The notes under the pieces are model-generated. The model was not told the origin of the DNA. It did no database searches and saw only the letters and a list, made by a program, of their open reading frames with translations. Of a DNA stretch of 64,000 nt, positions 1 to 24,731 are shown one piece after another; position 1 is the first letter of the stretch, and each line of letters starts with the position of its first letter. Made by a program: the position numbers and the translations under genes. Source of the DNA: Hirundichthys speculiger (taxonomy: Eukaryota; Chordata; Actinopteri; Beloniformes; Exocoetidae); contig JAGFBZ010001895.1 of assembly GCA_018398805.1 (NCBI GenBank), positions 3,541,501 to 3,605,500 on the forward strand. The letters are read 5' to 3'.

Positions 1-916
1 AAAAACAAAAATGTCTGGTAGTGAATAGAGCATTACGTGGCAAAGCGTTTTATTATCAACATTTTTTCCATGTCCCTTTTCATGACAAGAATTTCATTAA
101 TATCTCTTCACCTTTCAGCCAATCACATTTGGACTGCCACTTAATGTAGAAACCTCGAGACTTGACATGAGATCTAATCAGTGAGTCTCAAGCCACTGGG
201 GGAGAGCAGTTTCTGAGACGCATTTCCAACCTGGGAAAATACATTGAAGATGTATTTCCAATCAAAGCTGAAATCCAAATTTCAATGACTGAAAGGGGCT
301 ACTCATCGAGGACAGTGAATTCTGGAGTTTTTCCTGTCATTGTTCTGTTTTTCTTTGGAGAATTTCTCTCATTTCTGAAGAACAAACTCCAACGTTTGCT
401 GCTGCGGTCCATCAATCTTTCCATTTGACTTGATGAAGTTGGGCTTTTTCAAATGATGGCCACTTAAATGCTTAATAAGTTTTAATCATGTTATTTTTAG
501 CTACATTCTACTACCTCTGGAAACCATAGCCTTGCATAATGAGCATGTCGCAGTTTTCCTGGTGGGATTTTCCAGCCTAAAATTGCTGACATAATTCCAA
601 TGCTAGACAGCTAGCTCTAACCAACAAATCTTGTGCCACTGCTTCTCCACCTCAGGACTCAAAACAGGAAGTTGCAAGGCAGTATTGCATAACTTCCTGT
701 ACTAGCATCTTCAACAAAGAAGAATTGGGAGTCTGTTTATCAAAATTACACAGTATAGGATGGTGCAACAAATCAAACACTGACTGATACCAATTCCCTT
801 ACTTTTAGCACTTTTGGAGACTATTTCTGATACAGATATCAGTATTGGAACAACTCGAAATGTCTGTTCCTCAAATTATTTGATGAATGCTTTAATATTT
901 GTTAATTGAAGCTTAC
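1..916. other. Downstream intron of the kctd13-like gene, no exon recognised
   Basis: The last exon seen of the minus-strand BTB gene ends at 917 with a good donor (gtaagc), so this stretch should be its next intron. I looked on the minus strand for the conserved continuation that starts with Val-Glu-Phe-Pro-Glu-Ala-Arg in this family and did not find it. The final exon or exons therefore probably lie to the left of the window. I recognise no other gene here. Minus-strand translation of about 200-470 gives an interrupted protein-like stretch with stops that may be an old transposon, but I could not assign it. Confidence 0.5.
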
Positions 917-3811
917 TTTGGTCTGCTTTTTCTCTGTCGCATAGACAATGGAAGTGCAGCACACTTCTGCAATCTTGCGGCCTTCACCATAGAAAGACCA
1001 GCAGCAGATCTCATCTCCAAGTACGTCTTTGACAAACAGGACGCGGCCATTAAATCGAAGCACAAGTTTGTCAAACAGCTCAATGTTCTTCAGCAGGTTA
1101 TCATCAGAGTTGCTGGTCACAAGACAAGATGGAGAATAATAATTACAACTGTGTAGATTCATCAGCACATTATATAAAAGTACAACAAAATAAAGTACAG
1201 TTAAAGCAGTAATTAGTCGAGTCTTCAGTTTTATGTAAGGTGTATCCATTAGCAATAATAAATAAAGATTGCCTTAAAAAAAAACACAATAATCTTATAA
1301 TCAGCCATAAGGCATCTACATGAGAACATACTCCAGAATAACTCCTATTTAAATTCTGTTTGCTGAATTCAGTGTGTCATATCTGGAAAAGAAAACCAGG
1401 TTGCTACAGAGTGACGACACAATCAGTGTACTTTCCTGCAGTTGGTCCAAACAGTACATCACAGCCAGGATGAATGTACTGAAGTAATAATTGAACTCAA
1501 TGATTAGATTTCCTTACAACTGACACAGTTAATGTGATGTTTAAAAAGCTGATCTAATATCTAAAGATAATGTCATGCTAAAATAAACACTGTTTCCCAA
1601 TGCTATCACTCTAATATATAGGTTTAGTCAGTCTTTTTACCTCGTATAAGAGTATTTGTTGTTTCCTCTGTTGTTCTGCAGCTTTACTACCGGCTGTGGA
1701 AGAGAATCAAGATTAAATTACTCAGTAGTTAGTCTTTAAAAACTGCACAGACAGAAAATGCTAACTGTAAATATTTTGGGAGAGGGATGAAGCAGATGGT
1801 GATTTCTTTTGCCCAGATTAACAGTTGTCAGTTTACCTTTCTACATGTAGCAATCATCCTCTGCTCTTCTTTGGCTGAGGTGATCATGGGGATGCGGCAC
1901 ACACTTTCAAAGACATCTTTCTGTTTCTGAAGATTAAGAAAACAGGTTAAACTATACTTGGAAGTAATTTGAACGCAAGAAAAAAAAGCATAAATCATTT
2001 GATGAAAATCAACCACTTCATAATTTACTGTACCATAAATTCTCCACACAATACTGTGAGGCTGTGTCCAAAATTAGATTAGATTAGATGTACTTTAATA
2101 AAATCACTTCTCAATTACTACAGAGTGTAAAAGCGTTGCTGGCAGCATTTTGCTTAAGACTCCTTATTCAGTGTCCACCCCCATTTTCTTTCTTTTTTAA
2201 ATAACCCACTGAATCATTCAACAAAGCATCAAAAACAGAAAAAAACAGTCATATAAACTACAACTACCAGAGCCAAAAAAAGGTCACTCATCTCCAAAGC
2301 TTACTGTGACAAAGGAAAAAGATAATTAGCATGGATCTAAAAATTCAAGTTACAGCTCACTATTTAATACCCTCTTAATTGGAAGTAGCTTGTATGTGAA
2401 CAAGGGAGGGATTTCAGACAGTGCAGGTTTCTGCATCCATCATATCACCTGGAAAGAAGCAAGCTTCCTGGAAAGAAGCAAGCAACCCCTGATACAATAT
2501 TTGCTAAAAAGTAACCCATCGATTTGTGATTACAAAATAAATGAACAAGATAACAAGTAAGGAATAATTACAAATAAAATCCTTTAACTATAATTTGATC
2601 AGCTATCTAAAATGTATTGTTCACAACCTTTAATGCAAGAACCTGACAAACCACTAGAAATTCAGAAACTGCTGATACTGTCATTAAACAATATCTACAA
2701 CAGATATATGGACATGTAGCTATGAACACCCCTCCATGGTCTTTTAGTACAAATACGTTAAATAGTCTGATATCAAAACCAGAATTTGTGTATTTTCCCA
2801 TGTAAAAAGGAAACCAAGAAAGATTCTCTATCATCTGTTTACCTGCATGGCACTGAGGCAATGCTGCACAAGTCCCTGCACGCGATAGTACTGGGCCTCC
2901 TTCAGGACCTCGTCCAGTTCTCTGTGGTCTTCTGGGAGTGGTACTGAGCCATCTCTCAGGAAGTTTAAAACCAGCCCGAAATGCCGGCCACACCTGTCCA
3001 AAACAACCCAACCTGGAAGGGCAAGAACAACTTTCTCAGTCATTTCTGTTCTACTTTGGTCTTTTATTTCAGACCTGTGTCTGTTATAAAAGACTTTATT
3101 AATTTCTTTTGTGGTAGGAAGTTGCTGCTCGCATACTGAATATGCCTCTTTTCCACTTAAGTGGTTCCAGTGCTGGTTTGGAGCCCAATGATGTATATAT
3201 GGCTGTCTTCAGCCTAGATGAGTGGCGTTTGCAGAACTACAAGATTTTTAAATTATCTCAGAGTTAAAATACAAAGCTGTTTGTCATCATATTGAGTTCC
3301 TATCATCAACAATAAAACTTTCACCATGGTTTCAGTATGTAGGCAATATCTCACAGACTTTAAAGATAACTTCTTATGATGAGGTTCTTTTAACTACTGG
3401 TGACTAGATGTTATTAAAAAAGAGAATTTGTGGCTTTAAGTGTGAATCTACTATAGTTATAACAGAAAATGAGTGGAGGATATATCAATGTATGTCGACA
3501 AAATTAACCTTGTCAAAACCAGTGTAATTCCAGCAAAAATGTTCATGGTTGTTTGATCCATGCATGTACTCACCTTCAGAATCTATGGTAACATCTGTCT
3601 CCCCATTGCATATGCTCCGCAGCATGCTGTCTTCCTTGCTTAATGTCTGGACGGTTGTGTAATGAAGTGAGCCACCCACATTTAACTTGACATACTTATT
3701 CCCCAGCAGACCCTGATTTCTCTGCTCATCTCTGTTGTGGCAGGCAGGCTGGGGAACAGCAGACTGGGCAGAGTCGGCAGCATGACCGCCAACTGAAGCC
3801 TCAGCAGACAT
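917..3811 (-). CDS. kctd13: BACURD family BTB/POZ adaptor (KCTD13-like), 3' partial
   Basis: This is a substrate adaptor of CUL3 ubiquitin ligase; the family (KCTD13, TNFAIP1, KCTD10) targets RhoA for degradation. Coding exons: 3811-3574, 3012-2843, 1926-1837, 1693-1641, 1112-917, all with GT/AG borders and phases that join to 249 codons. The start is the ATG at 3811, just after an acceptor at 3834, and gives MSAEAS as in KCTD13. Residues about 42-137 form the BTB domain ([19 protein letters not shown], then [18 protein letters not shown]). Residues about 165-249 are the conserved C-terminal half ([48 protein letters not shown]). Family proteins are about 310-330 residues, so roughly 70 are missing off the left edge. 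Part of the BTB domain is unusually divergent. Linkage to sez6l2 and asphd1 favours KCTD13 over its paralogues, but the paralogue call is an inference. Confidence 0.85.
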
Positions 3812-3935
3812 GTGGCTGTGGATTCGCCTTCTGTCTGTAATGCAGAAGAACATGATACTTGGTAATCTTAAATTTTCCACTTGAAAAGAAAATGAGCGAT
3901 TATCCATGTTTAATGTGGAATACTACACTAATCTA

Positions 3936-4991
3936 AACTCACCAGCCACTTTATTAGGTACAAGTGTTTTGTTGCTTAACACAAATTTCTAATCAGCCAA
4001 TCACATTGCAGCAACTAAATGCATTTAGGCACGTAGACACGGTCAAGACAGTTTTCTGAAGATCAACGCGAGCATCAGAATGGGGAAGAAAGGAGATTTA
4101 AGTGACTTTGAATGTAGCATAGTTGCTGGTGCCAGACGCTGCTGATGTACTTTTTCATGCATAACTGTCTCTAGGGTTTACAGAGAATAGTTAAAAAAGA
4201 GAGGAAATATCAAGTGAGCGACAGCTGTGTGGATGAAAATGCCTCATTGATGTCAGAGATCAGAGGAGAATGAGCAGACTGGCTAGAGATGACGCAACAG
4301 AAACTCAAATAACCACTTCTTACAACCTAGGTATAAAGAATACAATTTCTTAATGCACAGCATGTTAAACAGTAGGTGGCCTACAGAAGCAGAAGACCAC
4401 ACCAGGTGCCACTCCTGTCAGTAACATGAAAACATGCATAGATCCTGCCTTGCATCAACGGTTCAGGCTGGTGGAAGTGTAATGGTGTGGGAGTTATCTT
4501 CTTGGCACACTTTGGGCCCCTTAGTACAAACCAAGCATGGCTTAACCCCCACAGCCTACTTAAATATTGCTGCTGACCATGTCTATCTCTTTATGACCAA
4601 AGTGTACCCATCTTCTGACGGCTACTTCCAACATGATAACGCATCATTTCACAAAGCTAAAATGATCTAAAACTGATTTCTTGAACGTGACAATGAGTTC
4701 ATCGCAATTCAGTGGTCTCCAATGTCAACTAATCTTAATCCAATAGAGCACCTTTGCGGATGTGGTGGAACAAGAGATTCGCATCATGAATGTACAGCTG
4801 ACAAATGTGCAGCAACTGTGTGAGGCTGTCGTGTAAATATGAACCTAAATCTCTAAGGAATGTCTCTGAGGAATGACACAGACTCAGCACCTTGTTGAAT
4901 CTATGTCATGAAGAATTAAGACAATTCTGAAGGCAAAATGGGGTCCAACCCGGTACTAGCAAGGCATTCTTGATAAAGTGGCCAGTGAGTG
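3936..4991 (+). mobile_element. Tc1/mariner-like element, internally deleted and decayed
   Basis: The left end (actcaccagccactttat) and the reverse complement of the right end (actcactggccactttat) form terminal inverted repeats. They are bounded by TA at 3934-3935 and 4992-4993, the Tc1/mariner target duplication. The interior on the plus strand reads a transposase in pieces: GKKGDLSDFE near 4084, SRRPHQVPLLS near 4390, then a jump to SCLASTVQAGGSVMVW (4443), HTLGPLV and YFQHDNASFHKAK. The stretch with the first catalytic Asp is deleted and several stops and frameshifts are present. The copy lies upstream of the kctd13-like coding start, probably in its first intron, and cannot encode an active enzyme. 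Confidence 0.9.
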
Positions 4992-4993
4992 TA

Positions 4994-5852
4994 TATGTAT
5001 AATGCTGGTCATTTATGATACCAATATACTTCCTAATTGTTATATATAGATTTTGGGTGACAAATTGAAGGACAAGCTGAGCCCATGACCTTGAATTAGG
5101 GGGTATGATGCCCATGAAAAGAAATTCGTCAAAATGGTTTGGGTTTCTTTGTCCTTTCACAGAAGAATCACTGTAAAATAACGTAAAATTGTTTCCAGAG
5201 ATGTGTGAAGGTCACACCCAGGATAATGATGTCACCTCCATAAAACACAAAGGACCACTGAACAGTTTGATGGTTATGAGAATGATACAAATCACAAGCT
5301 ATGGCCTTAAATGCCTGTGATTGATTTTTAAGCCGGTTGTTTTAACAACATACTCAACCGTTACCATAAAGACACAAAACGTGTTGAATGATCTTCAGAC
5401 CCGAAGAAAATCGACATCGAAGCATACAGAAACTGTTCTGAATGTATTCAGTAGGATTAAAGCTCCAATTGATTTGTTTTTGGTATAAACATGCAACCAA
5501 GACATTTATCAAACTAAACTTACCACAGTGAACATCCAAAGGTGTTAGAAGAGTAAAACTTCCAAGGATAGCTAACTCTGTAGCGTTTATAAGCTATCGA
5601 TTGAGAATCAAGCAGACAGCTACTATCTAAAACACAGAGATTTTAAAACGCAGCTATCGAGAGACGCCTCATTTTAACCGCAAATAGCAAGCTAAGTCGA
5701 AGCTGCTAACAACACCGACTCTGCTTTAAAAGGCTTAAAGCTAAAAGATCGCATTTGCTTTATATAGTGGAGAATCTAAGTGTGCATTATAAAATGCAAA
5801 CTGCAAAATTAGATGCAACTATTGCCATTGTTTCATACGCTGTTTATTTACC
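4994..5852. other. Non-coding stretch, nothing recognised
   Basis: This lies between the Tc1-like insertion and the candidate 5' exon of the kctd13-like gene and is probably its first intron. No splice-consistent coding exon, RNA gene or repeat family was recognised. Confidence 0.4.
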
Positions 5853-6070
5853 GATGCTAATCTGAGAAGCTAAGAAAGTCACTCGGAAACGAAACCAAAG
5901 ACTGCTCCACTTCCGCTACCTTCTTCTTCTACGTTTACTTCGGCCATCACTCCCACCCTTGGAAAATGTCTGCCTAAATAAAATAAAAGTGAATAAAAGT
6001 GCTTGTTGGCTGACCTGGAGTGCTGATATATTTTGTCGACCTCCATGTACTTAACAGCAGACCAGAAAAC
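5853..6070 (-). other. Possible 5' untranslated exon / promoter area of the kctd13-like gene
   Basis: The coding start of the kctd13-like gene at 3811 follows a splice acceptor, so at least one 5' non-coding exon must lie to the right. On the minus strand a plausible exon ends near 5853 before gtaaat. It would contain a short open frame starting MAEVNVEEEGSGSG that ends after about 22 codons. This is only a candidate; no promoter element is clear, and transcript data would decide. Confidence 0.2.
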
Positions 6071-6299
6071 CACAGACCGTTGTCAAAGTGGTTTTAATTG
6101 TTGAATGATGTCGTTATTTAGATAGAATATTCACTACCCCCCGATGGTTAGAATGAGAAACTGCAACACATTTATGTTCTGTCTAACTACAAGGTGGTTT
6201 ATCTGTTTAAAGTGGGACGTTTCTGTGTTTCCACATAGGAAAACATATATCAAATAGTTATCATATATCATATATCTATATTTAGATATTTATCTATCA

Positions 6300-7110
6300 G
6301 TGAGACACAATCTTCTTCTCCTTTTCTTTTCGGCTGTTCCCTTCAGGGGACGACACAGTCAATCATCCACCTCCTATCCTCTGCATCCTCCCTCTTCTGT
6401 CACACCAACTAACTTCATGTCCTCTTTCACTACATCCATAAAACTCCTCTTTGGTCTTCTCCTTCTAGGGCTCCTGCTTGGAAGTTCCAACCTCATCATC
6501 TTTCTACGGATATATTCCCTATTCTTATCTGTACATGCCCAAACCATCTCAGTCTGGTCTCTTTTTCTCTCCAAAATATCTAGCATGTGCTGTCCCTCTG
6601 ATGCACACATTCCTTATCTTATCCATCCTCATCACCCCCAATGAGAACCTCGACATTTTAACCTCTGCTACCTCCTACTCTGCCTCCTATCTTTCCCTCA
6701 CTGCCACAGCCTCTAAACCATACAACATCGCAGGTCTTACCACTCTCTTGTAAACCATTCCTTTCATTCTTGCTGATACTATTTTATCATATATCACTCC
6801 TGACACTTTTCTCAACCCAGTCCAGCCTGTTTGCACACACTTCTTCACCCCTTTTTCCACACTCTCTGTTATTCTGGACTGTTGACCCTAAGTACTTAAA
6901 ACTCTCCACCTTCTTTATCTCTGTTCTTGTAGCATCACTGTTCCATTTAGGTCCCTCTCATTCACACTTATGTATGGTCTTGCCGTGCCTAACCTTCATT
7001 CCACTCCTTTCCAGGGCATACCACCACTTCTGGAGTATAACAAACAAGAAGGGGCTCAGAGCTGATACAGTCCCACCTCCACCTTGAACATCTCTGTCAC
7101 ACACCTACAG
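6300..7110 (-). mobile_element. Non-LTR retrotransposon (LINE) 3' fragment, reverse transcriptase C-terminus
   Basis: Minus-strand translation of about 6370-6600 gives a degenerate form of the C-terminal tail of a fish LINE reverse transcriptase (MVWACTDKNREYIRRKMMRL, then SFMDVVKEDMKLVGVTEE). The rest of the block to about 7110 is the same decayed frame with stops. The copy is truncated at its 5' end. A shorter fragment of the same family lies at about 60559-60682 in the same orientation. Confidence 0.75.
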
Positions 7111-8125
7111 CACATCTCAGTGATCCATGCCCAAATGTCCAAAATGCTCTCAAATACAACACAACTCATATTATCTGAAAAACTCACAAAACCATAATGG
7201 AGATAATGTTTACATCTACACTGATAACAAATGCTTTTTAAGCTCTAAACAAATGTTTTTTGATGGCACATTGTCAATTCTGTTGAATAAAAAGCAAATA
7301 ACATTAACAGCTCTTATTTGGACAAAACAAAAACAAAAAATCTCTACTAGGAGGTGCATTTCTAATTTAAAATTAGTTGGAATCTAAAATAGGGTTTTCC
7401 AATAAGGTATAACATGAATTTTTCCACTAGGAGAGTCACTTGTTTACTAATTTGAGTATATGTTTTGTGTCGGAACAAATGTTGGTGTGAAGGTTACTTA
7501 TAAGATGAAATCATAACGCCACACCTGTTACAGAGACTTTATTTCCAATTCAGCAAATGATTCATTGCCTTCAGAAGAGTGTTTTTATATAAGAAGCAAA
7601 GAAACCCTACTAATGGCAAGAGAAGAATTAAGTCTACAAAGCAACTGTCTCCAAGATCCCTCATTTGGCACAGTGAATGATACTACATTCACTATCCAAA
7701 CAATCATTTATAAATAAATACATAATGCAGCACAGCAAGCAGCCAGATTTGGAATTTTTCATTAACATAGTGCATACAACATCAAATTTAATAACAATGA
7801 CATCTGTCAGTAACTTTCATGATTTAATGATAATGGCGAGATTGAGCAGAAGCAGTTTCATTTACAATCAGTGCATGCTTGAAGCTTAATGACATTCATG
7901 TCCTCACCTTTTCTTATACAATATGTGGTGTGACATTGGGTGACAGAAACAGCAGAGAATAAATTAAATACACTGCATCTGTAAACACTATTTCAACAAC
8001 AGATGAAACACTCAGGGACATTAAATTATTTAACATTATATTTTGGCACTGAATTTTCATTATATGTATATAATGAAAATATATAACCTCCCGCCACCAT
8101 GTATAAGTGTACATATATATTTGAG

Positions 8126-8128
<3 letters not shown>

Positions 8129-8187
<59 letters not shown>
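8129..8187. repeat. (TA)n microsatellite
   Basis: An uninterrupted run of alternating T and A about 59 bases long. Open frames across it (Tyr-Ile repeats) are artefacts. Confidence 0.97.
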
Positions 8188-8189
<2 letters not shown>

Positions 8190-8538
8190 ACCTCAGCCAG
8201 TATGAAGTCCAATATTTACATTCAATTTGTTGTGTGACTAAGAAAAAGTAATGAGAAGATAATGACAGCTGATTTCAAACTGTTTTGATGATTAAAAATA
8301 TTCTTCTCTTTTATTGTGAAACTTTGCAAAATATACTAAAAGCCACTTAAGAAATTAAAGAGAAACATTCAGCATGTATTATATGATCATGACTATAACT
8401 TTTAAATATTACAAATAAAGTATTGCCATGCTCTCTGATGTGTTGGCCTCATAATGACTTAACAAAATAAATAAATCAGTTTCCTTTTATCCCCTCCCCA
8501 TCACCAGCATTTGTTTTTCTCTCATTTATCTATCTATC

Positions 8539-8666
<128 letters not shown>

Positions 8667-8955
8667 TGTGTGTGTGTTTGTGTGTGTTTTCAACCCATCA
8701 TAAGGCACCAGTCCTAATGAAAGTAAAAGTTTGACCATTAACTTGGACTCACATTTCATTATATCTGTGCAACAAATCAAAATACCTGTGAGGCACAACT
8801 GATAAGCCAAAAATACAGTAATGGTAAAACACAACCATAATAAATAAATAAATAATGAGCTATAAAGGGGAGTGAGGCGTTTCTTTATACAAAAGAATTT
8901 CATTAAGAATTTGATCCTTCCGCAGATTCTCATTCTCATTGAGACAATTTCTTCT

Positions 8956-21174
<12,219 letters not shown>

Positions 21175-21203
21175 GGTTTTGGTTTTTGGACAAAATTAAA
21201 TGG

Positions 21204-21920
21204 CCTGAGAAGTTTTAAATGATCAGACAAGTTAGTAACAGTTATGTGGTTGTGGAAACACACAATTATGGTCTCTTATGCCAATGTATTGCTACTTATA
21301 GTTGCTGCCAGGGGCACAGGAATGCAGGAGTGGTAATGAATAGAAATGTATTAGTCCCTGCGAATCCTCTTGGCACTCATGTTGAGCATGTTTACATCAC
21401 AGGGACCACAATGACTAGAATCAGTTGATCATTTCGATATGAAGCAGTTAAAAAAAACAATTTTTAAATGATATATTTATACATACTCATACATTAACAC
21501 GGCATTGAGGCATACATGGCAAACAGATTAAATATTTCACAGGTCGTGGAAAAAAGAATCATGGTGAAATATTCACCGTTTCCTTCCCCCCATACATTTT
21601 CTCACCCAAATCTGCAACACCATGCCGAAAATGCGCTATTCCGAAATTCACCAAATAAAAAACATCAATGCAGGTAGACTCTGAATGGTAATCTGCGTCC
21701 AACCTGTTCGCGGTGATGTGTCATAAAACACCTCCGCTGTCATTCGAGGCGTTTCCACGGTGCAAAAGCAAGCCCGGTGTGTGTCAAATTGACGGGGCCA
21801 TACAGGCAGCATCGCTCGCACCTCCCCCGGCCCTCCTTGTGCGGAGGACGATTTTTGACATCAATCATCACCGCTATTAGAACGACAACCAACAACAATG
21901 GAAGGTGCAAACGGCTTACC
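21204..21920 (-). other. Intron 1 and 5' untranslated exon border of sez6l2
   Basis: On the minus strand an acceptor (ttctcag) ends at 21205, just upstream of the ATG at 21174. A strong donor (gtaagc, 21919-21914) follows sequence ending in gaagacag. The simplest model is a non-coding first exon lying to the right of 21920 and spliced to the start-codon exon at 21204. The region from about 21700 to 22250 has more CpG than its surroundings, as expected near a promoter. This is inferred from splice signals only. Confidence 0.45.
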
Positions 21921-22184
21921 TGTCTTCCAGCCTGCGTCCAGTATTTTGTGTGATTTTTTTTTCTCCCGTTCTTTTTAATCTTAGTGTGAATCCTGTTGCT
22001 TTAGGCCGAAAACACGGCAGGGTTTGTGCTGGTGAGATGCCCCTGGCTGGTTATCGTGTGGTTGACGCATTCGGCTATGATGTGAGGGCATTTGTGTTGA
22101 ATTGTCAGGTGCGCCCCAGTGGCGGTACCAGTGTAACTGCAGCAGAGCGCTCAGATCACCCACATTTTGTCTGTGATCGTTGGA

Positions 22185-22211
22185 GGAGCTGTCCACTAAC
22201 ACGGTGCTGAA
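22185..22211 (-). promoter_or_regulatory. Candidate split RE1/NRSE (REST-binding) element upstream of sez6l2
   Basis: Read on the minus strand, the sequence has the left RE1 half-site TTCAGCACC exactly, an 8-base spacer, and the right half GGACAGCTCC. The usual consensus is TTCAGCACC-NN-GGACAGCGCC. The spacer is 6 bases longer than canonical, giving a centre-to-centre distance of about 17, within the expanded-spacing class described for REST (about 16-19). It lies about 1 kb upstream of the sez6l2 start codon and about 270 bases beyond the inferred first donor. SEZ6-family genes are neuronal, so repression outside neurons would make sense. Occupancy is not shown by sequence. Confidence 0.55.
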
Positions 22212-24700
22212 GTGCGTCCGACACAGCGCTTCACGGTGTATCGAGGTAAACAGACAGAGATGTGCGATGCAACAGACTGTGGGTAAAATATGTTTGCTTA
22301 TTTCAAGACATGCATGTGCAATACAATATGCATGGCAAACATTTTGTGCCAGATTTTCCTGGAATGGTGGATGTTTGAGCTAATGTGGACAGTAAACACG
22401 AGCCAACGGAGCTGTGGGGGCTGGTGCAGAGCAAATACAAAATGAATGCCGGAGCTGCTGCAAGAACAGCGTTCTCAAATGATGAGTCGTCCAACCTGCT
22501 GCAGCCTTTACTGTTTCCACCAGACAGTATTATCCATGTTGATGCAACCATGAGACAAATCTGCTGAAATAAGCTTTTTAGCGAGCAGCCCTCTTGTGGA
22601 AAATGCACACTCACACGCACGCATGCACTCACGCGCACTCACATGTGCAAACACTCATGCCGTCTGTTCATGTGTAAAAGTAGAAAACAACTACAGAATC
22701 TTTTAATCCTTGCTCATTTTAACAGAACACCAACACAAATACACATTTTCACACAATCCACTTTCTATGTTTCTTTAATAAAATTAGATGATGCCTGTAT
22801 TTATTTCCAGACTTAATGTTCTTTCGTTTATATTAACATTCACAGAATCAAATTTGTACTCAGAGTCACAATGATTTAGGCTTCCATTGCAGGATTACTA
22901 GTTGTGCAATACTAATATTGAATCAATTTTATTGCTTTCATATCATGTTTATTGAGTCCATAAATTGCGTCAAATAATGTATCCAACCACATTTTCAGAA
23001 AAGTTGGGAAGTTTCAACCTGAACATTTAATTTGTTAGAAGCTATATTTAGAAGACACAAGTGCAACATATTGTGTCTTCACTGAAGAACCTTGATAATG
23101 ATGGAAAGACAAAAGATGAATACATTTAACACTGATCTGGAAGATTTTACATTCAGTAAATTAACTGTTGGTTGACAGGTAAGGGTGTCGGGACTGAAGG
23201 AGCATGAACCAAAGCCTTTGTCTGCCCAAACAAAGGTGGATCATGGATCATGTTTATTGCAAACTCTATCAGAGAATCATTGAAATGTTAAATAATAATA
23301 ATAATTTAATCCAAATATTTTGTGCATAAAACCTTGTGAAAAGACTCAGGGTGTTTTATTTAATGCATAAATGCCAAGGTTGGAAACCATAAAATTGATA
23401 AGCAATTCTGGTGTCACTTCATGAAAACCCTGTCAAGACACTTTGATCAGTATAGCTGCATAATCTCTGGAGTGTCTTGGAAAAACATTTGACACTCCAT
23501 ATAGTCTGCATTGTGTAATTGTATTACATGATGCAGAAGCAATATATTAACTCAGAATAAAATTGCTGCCAAATGGCCATGAACTCATCTCAGATTAATA
23601 GAAAGACAGTGCACACATATTCTCCCATCAGATGAGCCCATGTTTCAGTTTGATTTTGTGACTTTTGGTCTATGTCCCCAAAGGGGGGAAGGAGCATCCC
23701 AAAGTCAAGGTGACTTGCAGATTTGTGAGGGTACCATTAACTCAGAATTGCAAATTAGAATTTTAAGAGACATACTATATACAACCATCAATATGACATC
23801 TTTTACCAGAGGATATTTCTATAAATATTTCAGCATGACAATTCTAGACCTCATTCTTTATAGCTTACGACACTGTGCCTTTATCAGTACAGAGTGTATG
23901 TGCTTTAATGGCTTTCCTGATGCCCAGATCTGTTCATCTGTTCCTAATTAAAATGTATGGTGCATCATGAATAAGAGAATGAAATAACAACAGCTATTGA
24001 ACAACTTAAATCATGTATTCAGTAAGAATGGACACATATTTCTCTTTCAAAATGCAATGATTTGTATCCATACTTCTCAAATTATCAAGTGGTGCATTTA
24101 AAAGAGAATATAATATAACAACAGTTATTATATTCCAGATGTTTTTATATTTTCAACATACAATGGAGCTGGTCAATGGGGACACTGAAATTATTTTCTT
24201 TTTACTTTGTTTGTTTAATAAAGGTTCAAACAAATCAGTAGTTTACTGATATACATTTCTGTTGCATTTTTTAAAAAGCTGTTTGTAGATGCCAAAACTG
24301 ATCATCAGCACATACAACTAAAAGTAAATGAGCACACACATGACTGAAGTTTTGTGAACACAAGGCACAAAAAAGAGCCAGTGCATGCTGGGAAAAACTT
24401 TGATCTACACTGGCCCTGAAGATGTATTATGGTAAAGTAAACAAAAAGATTGTTGAGTTTTCTGTTTAAAATAAAAACGCTTCATCATGTGGGTGTTTTA
24501 TGTCTGTATGTTCATTTTATCATTCAAATTAAGTAGTGTCACACTGAGTGGAAATATAACCATGTGCAGAGGGTGTGCTAGGGATTTTAGTTCAGTAAAA
24601 TAATAATTGTTACTCATTAAGAAACCATTTTACTTGGTTAATTTCATATGCTGATTTTAGTGTATGCATTGTTATAGTTCATTCTCAATCTGTTTCTATT
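22212..24700. other. Intergenic region between the divergent sez6l2 and asphd1 genes
   Basis: About 2.5 kb without a recognised coding exon, RNA or bounded mobile element. A splice acceptor (tctatttcag, ending 24704) just before the asphd1 start means that a 5' non-coding asphd1 exon lies somewhere in this interval; I could not place it. Confidence 0.4.
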
Positions 24701-24731
24701 TCAGGCGTTCAGTGTCTTCCATATTTAAAGG

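Noticed and set aside
200..470. Possible hAT transposase remnant on the minus strand
   Set aside because: The translation has several stops and I could not match it to a specific family, so it was not listed as an element.
899..1156. Plus-strand open frame of 85 codons
   Set aside because: Antisense shadow of the conserved kctd13-like exon 917-1112.
23640..23951. 103-codon plus-strand frame between sez6l2 and asphd1
   Set aside because: Low-complexity composition without homologues that I know. It fits neither as a 5' exon of asphd1 nor as another gene.
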